Shown one piece after another: positions 37,201-49,108 of a DNA stretch of 64,000 nucleotides. Each line of letters opens with the position of its first letter. Positions within the stretch are counted from its first letter, which is position 1. Origin of the DNA: Aquanectria penicillioides (taxonomy: Eukaryota; Ascomycota; Sordariomycetes; Hypocreales; Nectriaceae); the NCBI GenBank assembly GCA_003415625.1, contig PYIU01000010.1, forward strand, positions 2,416,501 to 2,480,500, read 5' to 3'. The notes beneath the pieces are model-generated. The model saw only the letters and a program-made list of their open reading frames with translations. It had not been told where the DNA came from and searched no databases. A program made the position numbers and the translations under genes.

Positions 37201-39624
37201 TTTCTACCTGCGGCAAACGCCGAGGACGTCAAGGTCTACGCCGTCGGTCCAAGCTACTCTCATGCGGAAGTCAGGAAATCACCAGCGGTCGACGGCATGG
37301 TCAGACGCAACGCGCATGCAAAGGAGCTCCGGTATGTGACTAGCCTCAGCTCGGAGGAGACAGCTATTGCGAGCAAGATTTCAACGGTGTTTAGCCAACA
37401 AGTATGCGGGTTCGACTTGCTTCGAGCCAGCGGCAAGAGCTTTGTCATTGACGTCAAAGGATGGAGCCTCGCAAAAGATAACGGAGAATACTCTGAGCAT
37501 TGTGCCGACATCCTTGAGCGGTTATTGGTATTTCCGAAAGAAGTGGCGGTCATCGATAAGGGTAAGGAGGAGGAATCACCTATTCCGCCGCCAAAGCGTT
37601 CCTGGAAGCTTAAGGGCATTTTGTGTGCAATCCGTCACGCGGACCGAACGCCAACACAGAAACAAACGTTTACCTTTGACACTCCTGCTTTTCTTGAATT
37701 ATTCAAGGATCACCGGGAACATGTCTTGGTCAAAGGGGATGCATTGGCAGGCGTCGTCCATGCTCTAGACGTAGCCAAAAGTCAAGGAATCGGGCCCCCA
37801 GGAAGGATCAACGCCCTAAGCAACATCTTCACCGATCGGAGTCGCTGGGATGGTATAAAAGTTCAAATCAAGCCAATTTTGCGTAAGATGACTAAAGATG
37901 GCATGCAGCGTGAGGAGATGACGCGAACCTCGGATGAGAATATGGAGCCAAATGCCTCCGAAAAGGATGCGACAGTCAATCTAACACCGAAGAAGTCTGA
38001 CTCTCTACCCGGTGCAGCCGAGTCTCATTCTGCAATGGCAGCGAGGAGTCGGGCGTTGGATAAGCTGCAACTTATTGTCGAATGGGGCGGCGATCCGACG
38101 CATTCTGCCCGATATCAGGCTCAAGAACTTGGAGAGAGCATGCGAAATGACTTTATGGTACTAAACCCCGACATCCTGGACGAGGTATATGTGTACAGCG
38201 GCTCGGAGCGGAGTGTGACAATAAGTGCTCAGATCTGGGCCTCTGCCTTCCTCCTGTGCAAGGACCTTCCTGAAGACTTTATAGAAATACGCGAGGGCCT
38301 GCTGGACGATTCAAATGCGGGCAATGTTGAGATGGAAAGGATCAAAAGGAAGCTGGATGGCTTTCTGCAAAATGCTCATGTGTCGCCCTCGCAGCTGGCC
38401 TGGCCTGATGAGAGGCTCTCCGAGAAACTTGGGCCGGTCCAGGCAGAGATGTGGATTATGAAACTGATGATGTTTTACAGGGAAGTCAAGCAATACAACT
38501 ACCGTAGGCTCCATGGTGATTTTATGGCATTCTTTAACACAATCACCCAATCAGCCGAGGCGGAGAGGTCGCGGGGCGGAGATGGCACCGGGTTTGTCCT
38601 TTCCACCCCCCTGGCTCTCGCTCACCGTGACATTGCCAACCCTATCCAGGCTCGCTGGTGCTGTGGTGAAGCTGAATGGTTCTTTCATGAGCGGTGGGAT
38701 AAATTGTTCCAGAAAATTGGTGGCGAGGGAAAAGTTGTCCGGAACATTTCCGAACTCTACGAGACCATGAAGTTTGACGCCCTACACAACCGCCCGTTTC
38801 TCAAGGGTATATTTCTTCCATCCATGGGTATGCTGTCCGAGTATGAAAGCATGTTGGAAACAGTAGGAGCTCTGTTTAAAAGTCCAAGCAAAAGCAATCC
38901 TAGCGATGGCAAGGGTAAAGATGAGGATAACGGTGGTGGAACGGCCTCGAGCGCGATACGTGGTCGTTTTTTTCAACCGTTTTTGCTCAACAATCTGCGG
39001 CAAACCAGAGAAGCCAACCCCCCGAAGCAGCAATTTCACCTATATGAGGCAAGTTCACTGAGCAAGACCCAGGCGAACATGAAGTTTGAGCCGCTGTGGG
39101 AATTGTATCAGCTGGTCAAGTTGGTGTTCGATGCTATCCATCCCCAGGAATACGGCATCACAGGCAGCGAGAAGCTTGAGATTGGCCTGCTAACATCGCT
39201 GCCCCTCCTCAAAAAGATTATCGAGGACCTTGAAGAGATACAGACTTCCAAAAGCCCCAAGTCTTTCTTCTACTTCACCGAAGAGTCGCACATGTACGCT
39301 TTACTTAACTGCATTCTTGAGAGCGGCCTCGAAACTGAGATGAAGAGGAGCTCTATCCCCGAGCTAGACCATCTCTCGCAAATTTGTTTCGAAGTGTACG
39401 AATCCGAGACCATTGACGCCGATGGGATGAGGGTTGGAGGTCAAGACCCAACAGTTATGCACAGCATCAGGATCACCATTAGCCCTGGATGTCACATAGC
39501 TGATCCGCTTACTGTCCAGCTGGACAGCAAGCACTCGATCAGCTGTGCCACTCGAAGAAACTTGACCTCGCACGCCGACTTCACACAAGTGGTTCGCGCT
39601 TTGAGAGCTTTGGTTAGCGACTAA
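34218..39624 (+). CDS. Helical/TPR-like region fused to PPIP5K (VIP1/Asp1-type), one-base frameshift
   Basis: Exons 34218-34798, 34848-36208, 36299-36445, 36496-36517 and 36667-39624 give about 1689 aa if one missing base near 37,109-37,118 is allowed for. The first ~645 residues are helical, with TPR-like units at ~355-490 (RYQAAVEDLGEALKL, RYEEAIEILERVV). A well-formed intron (36209-36298, GTGAGT...CTAAC...CAG) then leads directly into PPIP5K (ILGICAMD, FGDKVILDE, VPTPKRLEVNRD). PPIP5Ks make and break inositol pyrophosphates (IP7/IP8). The ATP-grasp kinase half carries the frameshift and DVKG where the family has DVNG. The histidine-phosphatase half keeps RHADRTP and the C-terminal SISPG-like block. 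No separate ATG for a normal VIP1 N-terminus is seen, supporting the fusion. A 775-residue frame from an ATG at 37,297 would give phosphatase alone. Probably a divergent second copy of VIP1. Confidence 0.75.
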
Positions 39625-40579
39625 ATCTTTGCACTTGTCCGCGGTCGTCTCCCGCCACGCAATAAGTGCTAGCTTATTACTTCACCTTCATGTCGATATT
39701 TGTCGATACTAGATGGTGCCGACTTAGCCCGAGCCCGAATGCGTTACGACTTAGTCGAGACTTCGACAGGTCAGGGCCGACATGAAGCGACTATTGTAGA
39801 AACTCAGAGGTCGGGCACCCGATCCTGTTCAACATCTTTATGTACATGGAAACAATCAGCCCGCATAAAGTCGCCCCATCAGAGACTTCCTTTGGTTGAA
39901 ATATTGGGAAGGTCTAGCTTGGGAAACCCTAGGAGACGGTGCTTCTTGTAGTAGCGTCTCTATTCAGTTACACGACTAAGTTGATGGCAGCTAGAGAAAT
40001 CCTGAGCCAGCAGTCTAGCGATTATGCGTTGTTGACAGCTCCATAGCCAATACAAAGCCGGAGCGAAGATATGATCAAGGTTCTATCGAGGAAGGTCACT
40101 TATGGTACGGATGATCCGACTGAAACAGAGCGCGCGCGTCTAGGGAAGCGGCGCCCACTGAAGCAAAGTGAGGTTTCAATTCAAGATGAAAACAACAATC
40201 TTGGCGTCAAAATCACCGGGTACCGATAACACGGATGAAGAATAGTCTCGGCCACAATCGTTCTCAGTTTCCCACGTAACTTTTGGTAGCAATTCCACAA
40301 CCAAGATGCACTTTACGGCTGTTAAAAGGAAAACCCTTAAAGCAAAGACCGAACAAAACCGTAGCTGGCAAATTCGATGGGGAGAAGTACAGGCGATAAG
40401 TGACGAAGATGTCATTCACATATGGCTGGCGTATGATCAAAAGCTATGGACGAGCTCAGCTTGTCCACATACAGTGGCTCGAGAAAACAAAGCGAGAAAT
40501 ATACCACTCTCCCTTTTGCATATTATCCAGTCCACCACGGCTTTCGATTTTCCTTTTCGCTTAGGTCATAGCATCACCA
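39625..40579. other. Intergenic
   Basis: Lies between two convergent genes. Short frames at 39,700-39,951 and 40,306-40,593 lack any recognisable feature. Nothing supported. Confidence 0.6.
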
Positions 40580-42243
40580 TCAGGGTTTCGTAGCGTACAC
40601 TGACCAACTAATTCGTGATTAGCTTGTTCATCATTTGCAGACGTCCGGACATTCGGATGAAGGACTTACATAGGCCAGTAGGAGTGGATGTTCAAATTGT
40701 TGATATCTTTACGCACGCTGGAAAGAAACACTTCCAGTTTACCATTACTCCAACCAAGTCCACCTTGATCCTTGGCCCGCGTGAAGACAGCTAGGCTTAA
40801 CGCCGACAACGCGTCCATCGTATTTTGGTGAGCCCACATTCCTGGATAGAAGAATTCTGAATTAGCATATGATTTGCCTCTGACAGTTATTATGCGCGTA
40901 ATATCAATAAATGATGCTTACCAATTTGCTTGCATGTCGGATCTTTAGGCCAACTGTTCAGCGGCCACTTGCGCTTCACGATTGCAACATCGACGAAGCC
41001 AGCCTCCTCAAGCTGCTCTTTGTATTTCAATGCACTGTTGAGGGGCGAGCCGATTGATGTGAAGGCTTCCAGCAGCAACTTTGCCCACTTGCACAACGGC
41101 GAGTCCTCGGCCATCGTGCCATCATCACACTCGAGTGGGTAGACGATATCAATCAACTCAATCGTTCCGCCAGGACTGAGGAATCTGTTACAGATCGTGC
41201 TCTTAGTGACATTCAGTGGAAAGACAGGAGAATACATAGATGGTACGTACTCAAAGCTCTGCTTGAAGAACTTGGGCCAGTCGCGAATCGATCCGGTGAG
41301 GAACCGCGCGAAAATGAAATCAAATTTGGTAGAGTAGTCCCAGGGCTCTTCCAAGTCGTCGACGTAAAAGGCAACATTTGGAGGGATTCTTGAAAGAGAG
41401 ATGTCAGTGATAACAAGTGGATTGTGGCTGCTCGTGAGCTTAGTGACCTACGCGGATGGCTGGATAGGGCTCAAATCAACGCCAATAACCTAGTATATAG
41501 GATCAGCATCAGTTGGTGCTCGATTGATGGCCATTTTATAACCCACTTCGCATTTAGGATGTTCATCCGCTACAAATTCATTAGTGCATGCATGCGTTTG
41601 GTCGTAGAAGGATGCGTTACCAAATTCAATGGCCCAGATTCCTGTGCCGCATCCGGCATCGAAAGCGCGGACGAGCGGCTTGTTCAAAGGGGCCACTTGC
41701 AGTCTCCCCTCGAACGTGAGAAGAAACAAGTGATGTTGAAGATCTGTAGCCCGTCAGATAATTTCGTGGAACAACTTCTGGAGCTTGGCCTACCCAGTCG
41801 TTCATTCTCTACCTACATCGCATAAAGTCAGGACATGGATTAAGCAAAGGGCGCGACTAGAAAAAACCTCATCGTTTGGGAGGACATATGCTGCATCATT
41901 CAGTCATTTTGACATTGCCTCAATGTACTGACCACACTCACCGCCATCTTTATACGCATGATATGTTCTGCCGTTTTCTTGCCGATATTTTAAAATGCTG
42001 GATCTCAAAGTCGTGGTGTCACTCGCAGTGCCCTTTGCACCTCTAGCCGTCAGACACAAGCACGATTTTATCACAGGTGACACTCACGAGTCCGAAAGCC
42101 GAGTCACCGTCGTCCACTATCTCATCGACCACCTACAGTGTTCAAAGCATATTAGCAAGTTATGTGGAGCAAAGTCCACGGAAATTTCGTACTTTATCGT
42201 CGGCAACAAGCGGTGCCAGGTCTAGATTCTCTTGGGCAGCCAT
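40580..42243 (-). CDS. LaeA-like SAM-dependent methyltransferase, 12 exons
   Basis: Twelve exons (high to low: 42243-42193, 42132-42088, 42032-41942, 41890-41868, 41812-41794, 41743-41621, 41569-41547, 41489-41452, 41388-41251, 41184-40922, 40856-40670, 40607-40580) join in frame to 342 aa, a normal length for fungal TAM/LaeA-like methyltransferases. Residues ~76-118 give DLQHHLFLLTFEG and SAM motif I (DAGCGTGIW), then EVIGVDLSPIQP, FLSPGGTIEL and the closing YWP segment. The acidic start (DEIVDDGDSAFG) is typical of the family. These enzymes are often tied to secondary-metabolite genes or their regulation; the substrate here is unknown. Four exons are 19-45 nt long, so automatic gene finders may miss it. 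No biosynthetic core gene lies nearby. Confidence 0.86.
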
Positions 42244-43024
42244 TCTCACGGCCGCCTCGTCCCGTGTCAATCTTGCAGTGAGCAGACAACGAGCCGCTAA
42301 GATTGACCTTGATTTGGGTTCCTGGGGCATAGGCTATTTAAATCAGAATCTACAACCCATGGATTAAGGAAACTACCCCTCACGTTATCGTTGCGGTAAT
42401 CTGCAACAAGTATAGTCGGCTGCACAGTGGCGTGTCCTCTGCACAGAAGACCAGGGTTGTGGCCTACGAACACAAATTGACGCCCCGCTGTCTGCTCCAT
42501 GTCGTATTCTTAGCGATCACATCATTCGCTCCGATATTCACATCGATGAAAGCCAGGACTCATATAAGGACCCCGAGGAAAAGTATACTTGTATAGCCCG
42601 GGATGAGGATAATTGAGATACTCCTCAACATCATTTCTAGCTAGTTGGGGACGAAATAGGACCTAAGATGAATATTTGTCGATACAGAGATCCATTGTAC
42701 TTCATAACAGTTAAAATTGGTCGTTGATAATAATATCGCGGTCTTGACACTTGTGTTTCGCAACGCTTGTGACATCCACGAGAGAAATTTGTATGGCATG
42801 TATAACTCCGTCCAGGCTTGTTTTATCGAGCGATCTTCAACGCCGTTCTCAGCCTCGACTGGCTTGTCTTCTTTATCTGTGAGATTAATCAGGATGCGAC
42901 TTTGCGACACGGATGATGAAGCGGCATGGCGCACATCCCTGTTGCGGGGACGTATAGAACGCATCGACAGGAGTAAGCATGGGAATGACTGGGACGGACC
43001 AATCCACAGGTATGGAGGCGATCT
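42244..43024. other. Intergenic
   Basis: Upstream region of the methyltransferase. Overlapping short frames on both strands (42,641-43,028) have no known features. Nothing supported. Confidence 0.6.
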
Positions 43025-43890
43025 CTAAAACTGATTAACCAATATCACCATGATTGACATGGCATTCTCTATTTTTATTATATAACGTTTCCTCAAGTAA
43101 AGAATTGATGGGGAAAAAAAAGGATAATGCTCCCAGGTGAGCTGATTCTCACTAACTCGCCTACGAAGATCGCTCCAGTCAATCCCCCTCCACTCAGCAG
43201 GATTCTCAGAGGCATCGATGAAATGTTGCATCGCCAACACAACCTGCGTAGCCCATTGCTCAGCGCTCACGCGACCTCGACCTACTCCTATGGCCAGCGG
43301 TGTCATCAGGATATTGCGGATCGGTTCGTCTTCCAGCTTTCCATTCCCTATATCACGATTATATTTTTCAATAGCGCACAGCAGGTTCCAGATGCATTCA
43401 TACACAATCACTCGGTCCCAGTGGGAATATGGATGCATTCGCATGGTTGGGCATAGGGCAACACGGCGAGTGCCCCAGGCATGGCGGGACTGTGTGTGGA
43501 AGTCTTCTGGAATTTCGATCAATGTGCAAGAACCTGGAGGCGCAAAGCCGCCCATTTACTGTATAGTTGCGATTGGGTGGTGTTGGTGAGGGCTAGATGA
43601 TCATCGGTAGGACTCAGAGCTTCGGAAATCGCCTTGGCAAAACTGCCGTTAAGCCCCCCGTATGTGTTGACTGAGGATATGACCGTGTCGAATTTGACAA
43701 GCGAAGGGAGCTGAGCGAGCGAACAGCTGTGAATCTGGATTGACACTGACGAAGAGAGCCGTCGAGCACCTGCGCAGTGGTAAGGAATGAATTTGACATC
43801 ATGGGAAAATTTGCCTTGGCGTGTAGGTTCACTGAAATAAGTCTTGCCCTGAGGGATAAGCCATAAGGCGAATGCAATTTTTTTAATCAA
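43025..43890 (-). pseudogene. Macro-domain-like protein, frameshifted
   Basis: Two overlapping minus-strand frames give consecutive parts of one protein. The upper part (43890-43519) ends in the macro-like stretch DTVISSVNTYGGLNGSF followed by LTNTTQSQLY. The lower part (43555-43025) continues with FAPPGSCTLIEI, an MTPLAIGVGRG loop and a C-terminal helix region. The switch falls at a G-rich spot (about 43,545-43,556) and is explained by one missing base. Macro domains bind ADP-ribose; this fungal subfamily is uncharacterised. No in-frame ATG opens the upper part, so the N-terminal exon is missing or lost. Either a recent pseudogene or a sequencing indel. Confidence 0.6.
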
Positions 43891-45714
43891 TTATAGAGAG
43901 TTGCATCGCCTAATTGTACTCGCCAAATAACCTAGTGTTATTTTGTGTCGCAGAATCAGGCGCATTCTATCTTAATTCATTTCGCTTTACATACTTGCGC
44001 TCCAAATCACCGGAGTCTCCTCGAGACGTGCTAAAGTACAGAAGCCCTACCGACAAAAAAGAAAAATAGACTAAGGTCCGAGAAAAGAATTATGCGTCCC
44101 GCTAATTCAAATTTGGGATTGATGTTTCCAAGGAGAAGCGAGCGCCGGCCAAAACAAATGCCCAGCCGAGAATGGTATAGGGTATGCGACCTAGACTAAG
44201 CTGCATGGAGCCGGTGTGGACAACACGACAAAGTTAGAGCAATCAATCAATTGCTGTAGGGTGTTTGGAGTAAATGATTAAAATAGAAAGGCCAAAAAAC
44301 GAAGAATAACGAGGTTATTGCGTCGTGACTTCACCGACCGACTGGATTTACGAAATTATAATCCGAGTGGTCGCGTGGTTGCAGTGCAGTGGTGAATCTC
44401 TGTCTCAAGTTGGGGAAGCTGCGTATTGTCGGTCATTCTCAGGTGTATAAAAACACATATTAGATTCTTTAATGAAATTGTTGATTGATACTTGACATAA
44501 AAATGTATCCAAGCCCCAAATAGTCTCTGTATTAAGGCGAGGGCTCTCACAGGATAACGAAGGCGCGTGAGTCTACTACATGTCATGCTGATGTTCACCC
44601 GAGGTGCCTGGCATATTTTCCCCGCAATTTGGCTCTAAATAACCAGTTCACAGCTGAGAGAGCTCTCTTTGAACCTTTATTCGAAACCCAGTATGGGGGT
44701 TTCCCTCGCTTTGTTCGCGTCTCGTCGTGATCCTCATCACTGTCCATTGTGGCACCTCGGTGGCATGTGGGGGAAAATGGGGGAAAGTGGATGAAGCGGG
44801 ATAGCGGGGGAAGGGGTAGGCCTAAAGATTGACTCGGGATCAAGTGAATCACACGAACCGTTGGAGAGGCGGGCATGGGACGACACCGGAAGAGTGGAGG
44901 GTCAGGATTGTCCCCAGGGATCGTCGCATGGACCACATGGCATACGCCAGGGCAATTCGGAGTTTAATCTTGCTCGGCAATCCCCCGAAATATCTTTGAT
45001 GGCGTCGGGGCACTGCCGATGCTATCGTGACCAGGCCGCATGGTGGAGTCTCCGCAGCGCCTCCGCTTCTCCTCACATAAAATGAGGCATCGGGGGCCTC
45101 CCCCGAGTGGCGTGTTCCACCACGAGAGATTAGGTCTAGTGGTTGGTCTCGCTGCGGCTTCGCTCCGTCCCTGATAACTGGACCATCGGGCCGACTTAGA
45201 AACCTCCACCGAGGATCCGGACTAGATACTGGATGCACAAGCGTATCATTTCATCTGCGCCAGCTGTTTGGCGCCGGCGGCCTATGGGATTTGAAATGTG
45301 CGAAGTCCTGTAAGACGAGAGGAAACCATAATTTCCAGATTAAACCCTTCCCCCGTGGGATCATATTATTTTGAGAAATTTAGATAAGCTATGCTTGAGT
45401 ATTCTTCAACTTCGATTCAACGGCTTACATAGAATTAATCCCACCTGTTCCCACATACTTGTATCTCCCATCTCTTGTATCTTGAAACTGTTGACCTCGG
45501 CTGCCGGAGTAGTTGGGGGCGATGGCCTGGTGGGAAACCCCAACGCGGATGATGTAAAGGCCATTTCTCCACCACCTATATACCGGGCTACCTACCAAAA
45601 TAGCCACAGTATTTCGTCTTTGTAAATCCAGTAACAAAGGATCATGGATAATATCCCACCCAAGGCGTAGGGATTCAGACCCGTGGACCCACGGACATCT
45701 CCGACTTGCTGACT
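43891..45714. other. Long intergenic stretch
   Basis: About 1.8 kb with no supported gene. It contains a GC-rich hairpin (TCGGGGG...CCCCCGA at about 45,090-45,106) and a GC-rich segment to 45,200 that could be a remnant of a DNA element. The right end should hold the esterase promoter. Confidence 0.5.
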
Positions 45715-46957
45715 ATGGACAGTCTTCTACTTCCTACCCTCGTGGACTTCACGGACCTGGGCAAGATATCGCCTGAATGGATAGAGTTCACCCAAAATAC
45801 ACCCCCAATGGACTTTGGCAAGATCGTTCCTGGTATGGATCCCAAGGCGGCCCGTGATTTAGTCGAATCAGCCCGAGCACATCCATCTGATAATGACCTC
45901 TCAGTCAGTAAGTAGTCTTAGACTATACTACCTTCACTCGCTGTCTAACTCCCAGTCTTAGATGGTCTAACCGTGCAAACTTTCACTTGGACCGATCCCA
46001 TCACGGTTCAAAACCTTCAGCTTCGCTTGTTTATCCCTCCTGAAGCAAATGCAAATCCGACGCACCGCTTCCCTCTATACCTTTACTTGCATGGCGGAGG
46101 ATTCCTGTTTGGCTCCATCGCATCAGATGCCGCCGAGTGCGCCCGTATCAGCACTTCCTCACGCGTCATCGTATTATCTGCAAACTATCGCCACACTGAC
46201 ACGCATCCCTTCCCAGCGCAACATGATGATGCCTGGTCGGCTTTGCAATTCGTCTTCTCCTCTCCGCCCGAGCTAGCCCAAGTTGATCCCACGCGTATAA
46301 TAATCGCTGGGGCAAGCGCTGGCGCCAACCTAGCCCTCGTGATGGCGTTACGTGCAAGCGCTACGGTGAAGCCCGCCTCTCGTCATGCTTGGTCTTGGTA
46401 AAACTAACCAATGATTCATAGAACCTTAGAATTAATGGGCTAGTTCTCCAATCGCCCTTTCTCGCCGACCCAACCCTGTTTCCCACTTCTTCATCAGCAT
46501 CTCAGCATGCAGCTGGGCCTGTCGTCACGGCAGCTGATCTGAGATGGTACATGGCGCTTCTTCAGGGTGACTCAAGCACCTCGCCTTTACTCGTTTCTGA
46601 TGAAGCTCTTGCGAAGCTGCCACGAACATATGTGCAAGTGTGCGGCATGGATCCGTTGCGAGATGATGGATTGGTGTTCTGTGCTCGCTTGAGAGAATTA
46701 GGGTGAGTTGACTGGCGATATTGCCTTCACGAGTATCCTTTGCAGCGATGATAATAATTTGATGCAGGGTTGAGGTGAGTCTAGATGTGTATCCCGGTCT
46801 ACCGCATGCGTTCAACAATATCCCCGATGCGCTACTACCGGCTTCTACGAGGTTTTGGCAGGATTGTGAAAGGGGAGTTGGTTGGCTGCTTGGCAAGAAT
46901 GCCGAGATGAAGGATAAATGGATTGGAATATTGAGGGAACGAGGACATGTGCAGTGA
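45715..46957 (+). CDS. Alpha/beta-hydrolase, HSL-type esterase/lipase
   Basis: Four exons (45715-45907, 45962-46365, 46422-46702, 46768-46957; introns 54, 56 and 65 nt) give 355 aa, the usual size for the hormone-sensitive-lipase family. LHGGGF is the oxyanion-hole motif, GASAG holds the nucleophilic Ser, CGMDPLRDD the acid and GLPHAF the catalytic His. There is no signal peptide, so it is probably cytosolic. The third exon start decides the frame: splicing from GTGAAG at 46,366 avoids a stop that other donors would create. The natural substrate is unknown; short acyl esters are typical for the family. Confidence 0.88.
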
Positions 46958-47325
46958 ATTTCATTGTCACTCAGAATAGGGCATAAATTGGATGTTTGGC
47001 TTGCCGTAAATATTCCAAAATGCTGTCATATTGTTAGCATCCTAAAAGAGATGTGATGATAATTTTCACTGTCACGAATCCTGCTGTTCGTGCATATTTG
47101 CTATGAGCTGCGGCAACTCTCATGATACTTCTCAATAGTGCAAAGTTTGATTCCTGCACGTCCTGAAGGCAATATTCTCTCAATTTGTGGCAATGGTATT
47201 TTGACATATAAGTATTAGACACGACATGAGCGGGTTAGGCCCGTCGCCATTCAACAACTAGCTTCAATTATGACCAACATTATATGTCGTCAACGGATGT
47301 CAAAAATCACCCATGAATCATCTTC
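46958..47325. other. Convergent intergenic gap
   Basis: Short 3'-to-3' spacer between the esterase and the transporter. No further feature recognised. Confidence 0.6.
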
Positions 47326-49108
47326 CTATGAATCCTTCAGATCTCCGTCCGTTCTTTCTTGCTCTTGGGTACAGACATAGGTGGCGAATTTCCGTGTTGC
47401 AAGGTGAAGCTCAAACATCTCGTCAACCTCGGCGTTGGTGCGGCCCTTGGTCTCCGGGATGCAGAAAAACGAAAAGGTAAAGCCAACGACGCAAAGACCG
47501 CTAAAGATGAAGCCACACATACCACCAAGGTTTCCTTGGTCGCTGTTGAACATGTACGGGACCACAAAGTTGAACAGCCATGAGGAGAATGCGGCGTTGA
47601 CAAACGTCACGCCCTGCGACAAGGCGCGCAGACGAGCTGACGAGATTTCGGCTGCGATAACGGGCGTGGCGCTACCGCCGCCGAGGCCAAAGAAGAATGT
47701 TATGATTTGTATCATGACGCCAATGTACATCAGTGCTGTAGTATTTGTGTGCCAAACTCCGGCGATACCAACACTGAACCACAAAAGACCAACGGAAGCG
47801 ATGCTCCACAGAAGGATGCTTCGACGGCCGAAGCGTGTCATGGTCCACCACGAGATGACAGTCGCGGGCAACGCAAGGGAGATGCCGACCTGAGAGATCT
47901 TGAGAGACTCGACAACGCCCATGCCGGCCATTTGAAGGAAGTATGGGCCGTTGGCGAGTAGAGTGACGCCAAGGCACTGCTGCAGCCAGAATGTCGAGGC
48001 GACGATGATGGTTCGTCGGGTGTTTGTGCCACGGAAGCATTCCAGGACGGAGGCTTGCCCAATCGCGTTGGCAGATTGTTTCTCGTGTTCTAGAGTTTCT
48101 TTGATGGCTTCAAACCCGGTGGCCAGGTCCATGCGTGAAGAGTTGAGACGGCTGTACATGACGAACCCGCGTTCTTCACGGCCGTGACTAACACACCAGA
48201 AAGGACTCTCGGGAATGACAAAAGACAAGAGGAATAGGGTGCCGCACCAAGCCCATTGAGAGGCAATGATGACCTTGTACGCAATTGGCGTGAAGATCAG
48301 GATGCGGGCGTTGACCGAGCTGATGGCGATGACTTGTCCGATAACCTAGGGCCAGATTAGAATTTCCTCCAGTCCATTGAGGGTTACATACCATGGAGAA
48401 CGTGAAAATTGATAGAAGAGGGCCACGGAGTTTGGGTGGTGCGACCTCAGATACATACGTCTGGCAGGTCGAGTTAAGCTGCCCCATGGCAACACCAAGA
48501 ATTATCTTGCCGACCAAGAAGACGATTCGACGAGTATTGACAGACGCAGACATGTCTGAAACATACATGGTAGAAACACCTAATGGAATATCAGTATGTT
48601 GTTTCTGAGCGCAATTCTTAAACAATATAACCGAGGGTCTGTACCAATAGCAGCAATGAAGCCACCGAGGCGGAATCCCCAGCGACGACCGAAGCGATCC
48701 TGGAACGGACTGTTGAGAATGGCCCCGATGATGATGCCGAGCTGAATAAGAGAGTTCCACAGCGACTGCCATAGCGCCGGAATGATGAAGTTGTGCTCGC
48801 CAACATTGGTGCCATATTCAATCCTGGAATACCCGGCGTCAGTCAACAAGGATACTTGGATGCGATACGGCTGAGCATGTGCGGGCTGTTGGTGTTTGAA
48901 CTCACTGGAAGGCGGGCATAGAGATGCAAGCACCGACAATGACCATGTCGAAGCCATACATGAGCGGTCCTACAGCAGCCGCGATACAGGACAAGATGGC
49001 GATGGGGCTACTCTTGATGGCTTGTAACGGTGTGACATGGTTGTCTGCCCGGCGTGTCTCTTCAACATGGGACACGTCGTCCTTCATGTCTTCAGCTGTG
49101 ATTGCCAT
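47326..49108 (-). CDS. MFS sugar transporter (sugar porter family, alpha-glucoside permease-like)
   Basis: Exons 49108-48906, 48823-48645, 48579-48392 and 48345-47326 give 529 aa, the normal size of a 12-helix sugar porter. Family marks are LMYGFDMVIVGA in helix 1, DRFGRRWGF in the loop after helix 2, RFGRRSILL in the second half, PESPFW at the end of helix 6 and PETKGRT after helix 12. The Mal-type N-terminus (MVIVGACISMPAFQ) suggests di- or oligosaccharide/proton symport at the plasma membrane. It is divergently arranged with the glycosidase at 50.5 kb, sharing a 1.4-kb promoter region, which would suit co-regulation by sugars (inference). Confidence 0.92.

Noticed and set aside
29947..39624. 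NLR and PPIP5K as one giant gene
   Set aside because: The NLR frame ends at a clear stop (33,537-33,539) and no intron bridges the 0.7-kb gap in frame.
45090..45106. GC-rich hairpin as a terminator or element end
   Set aside because: No target duplication or second terminal repeat was found; fungal terminators are not hairpin based.
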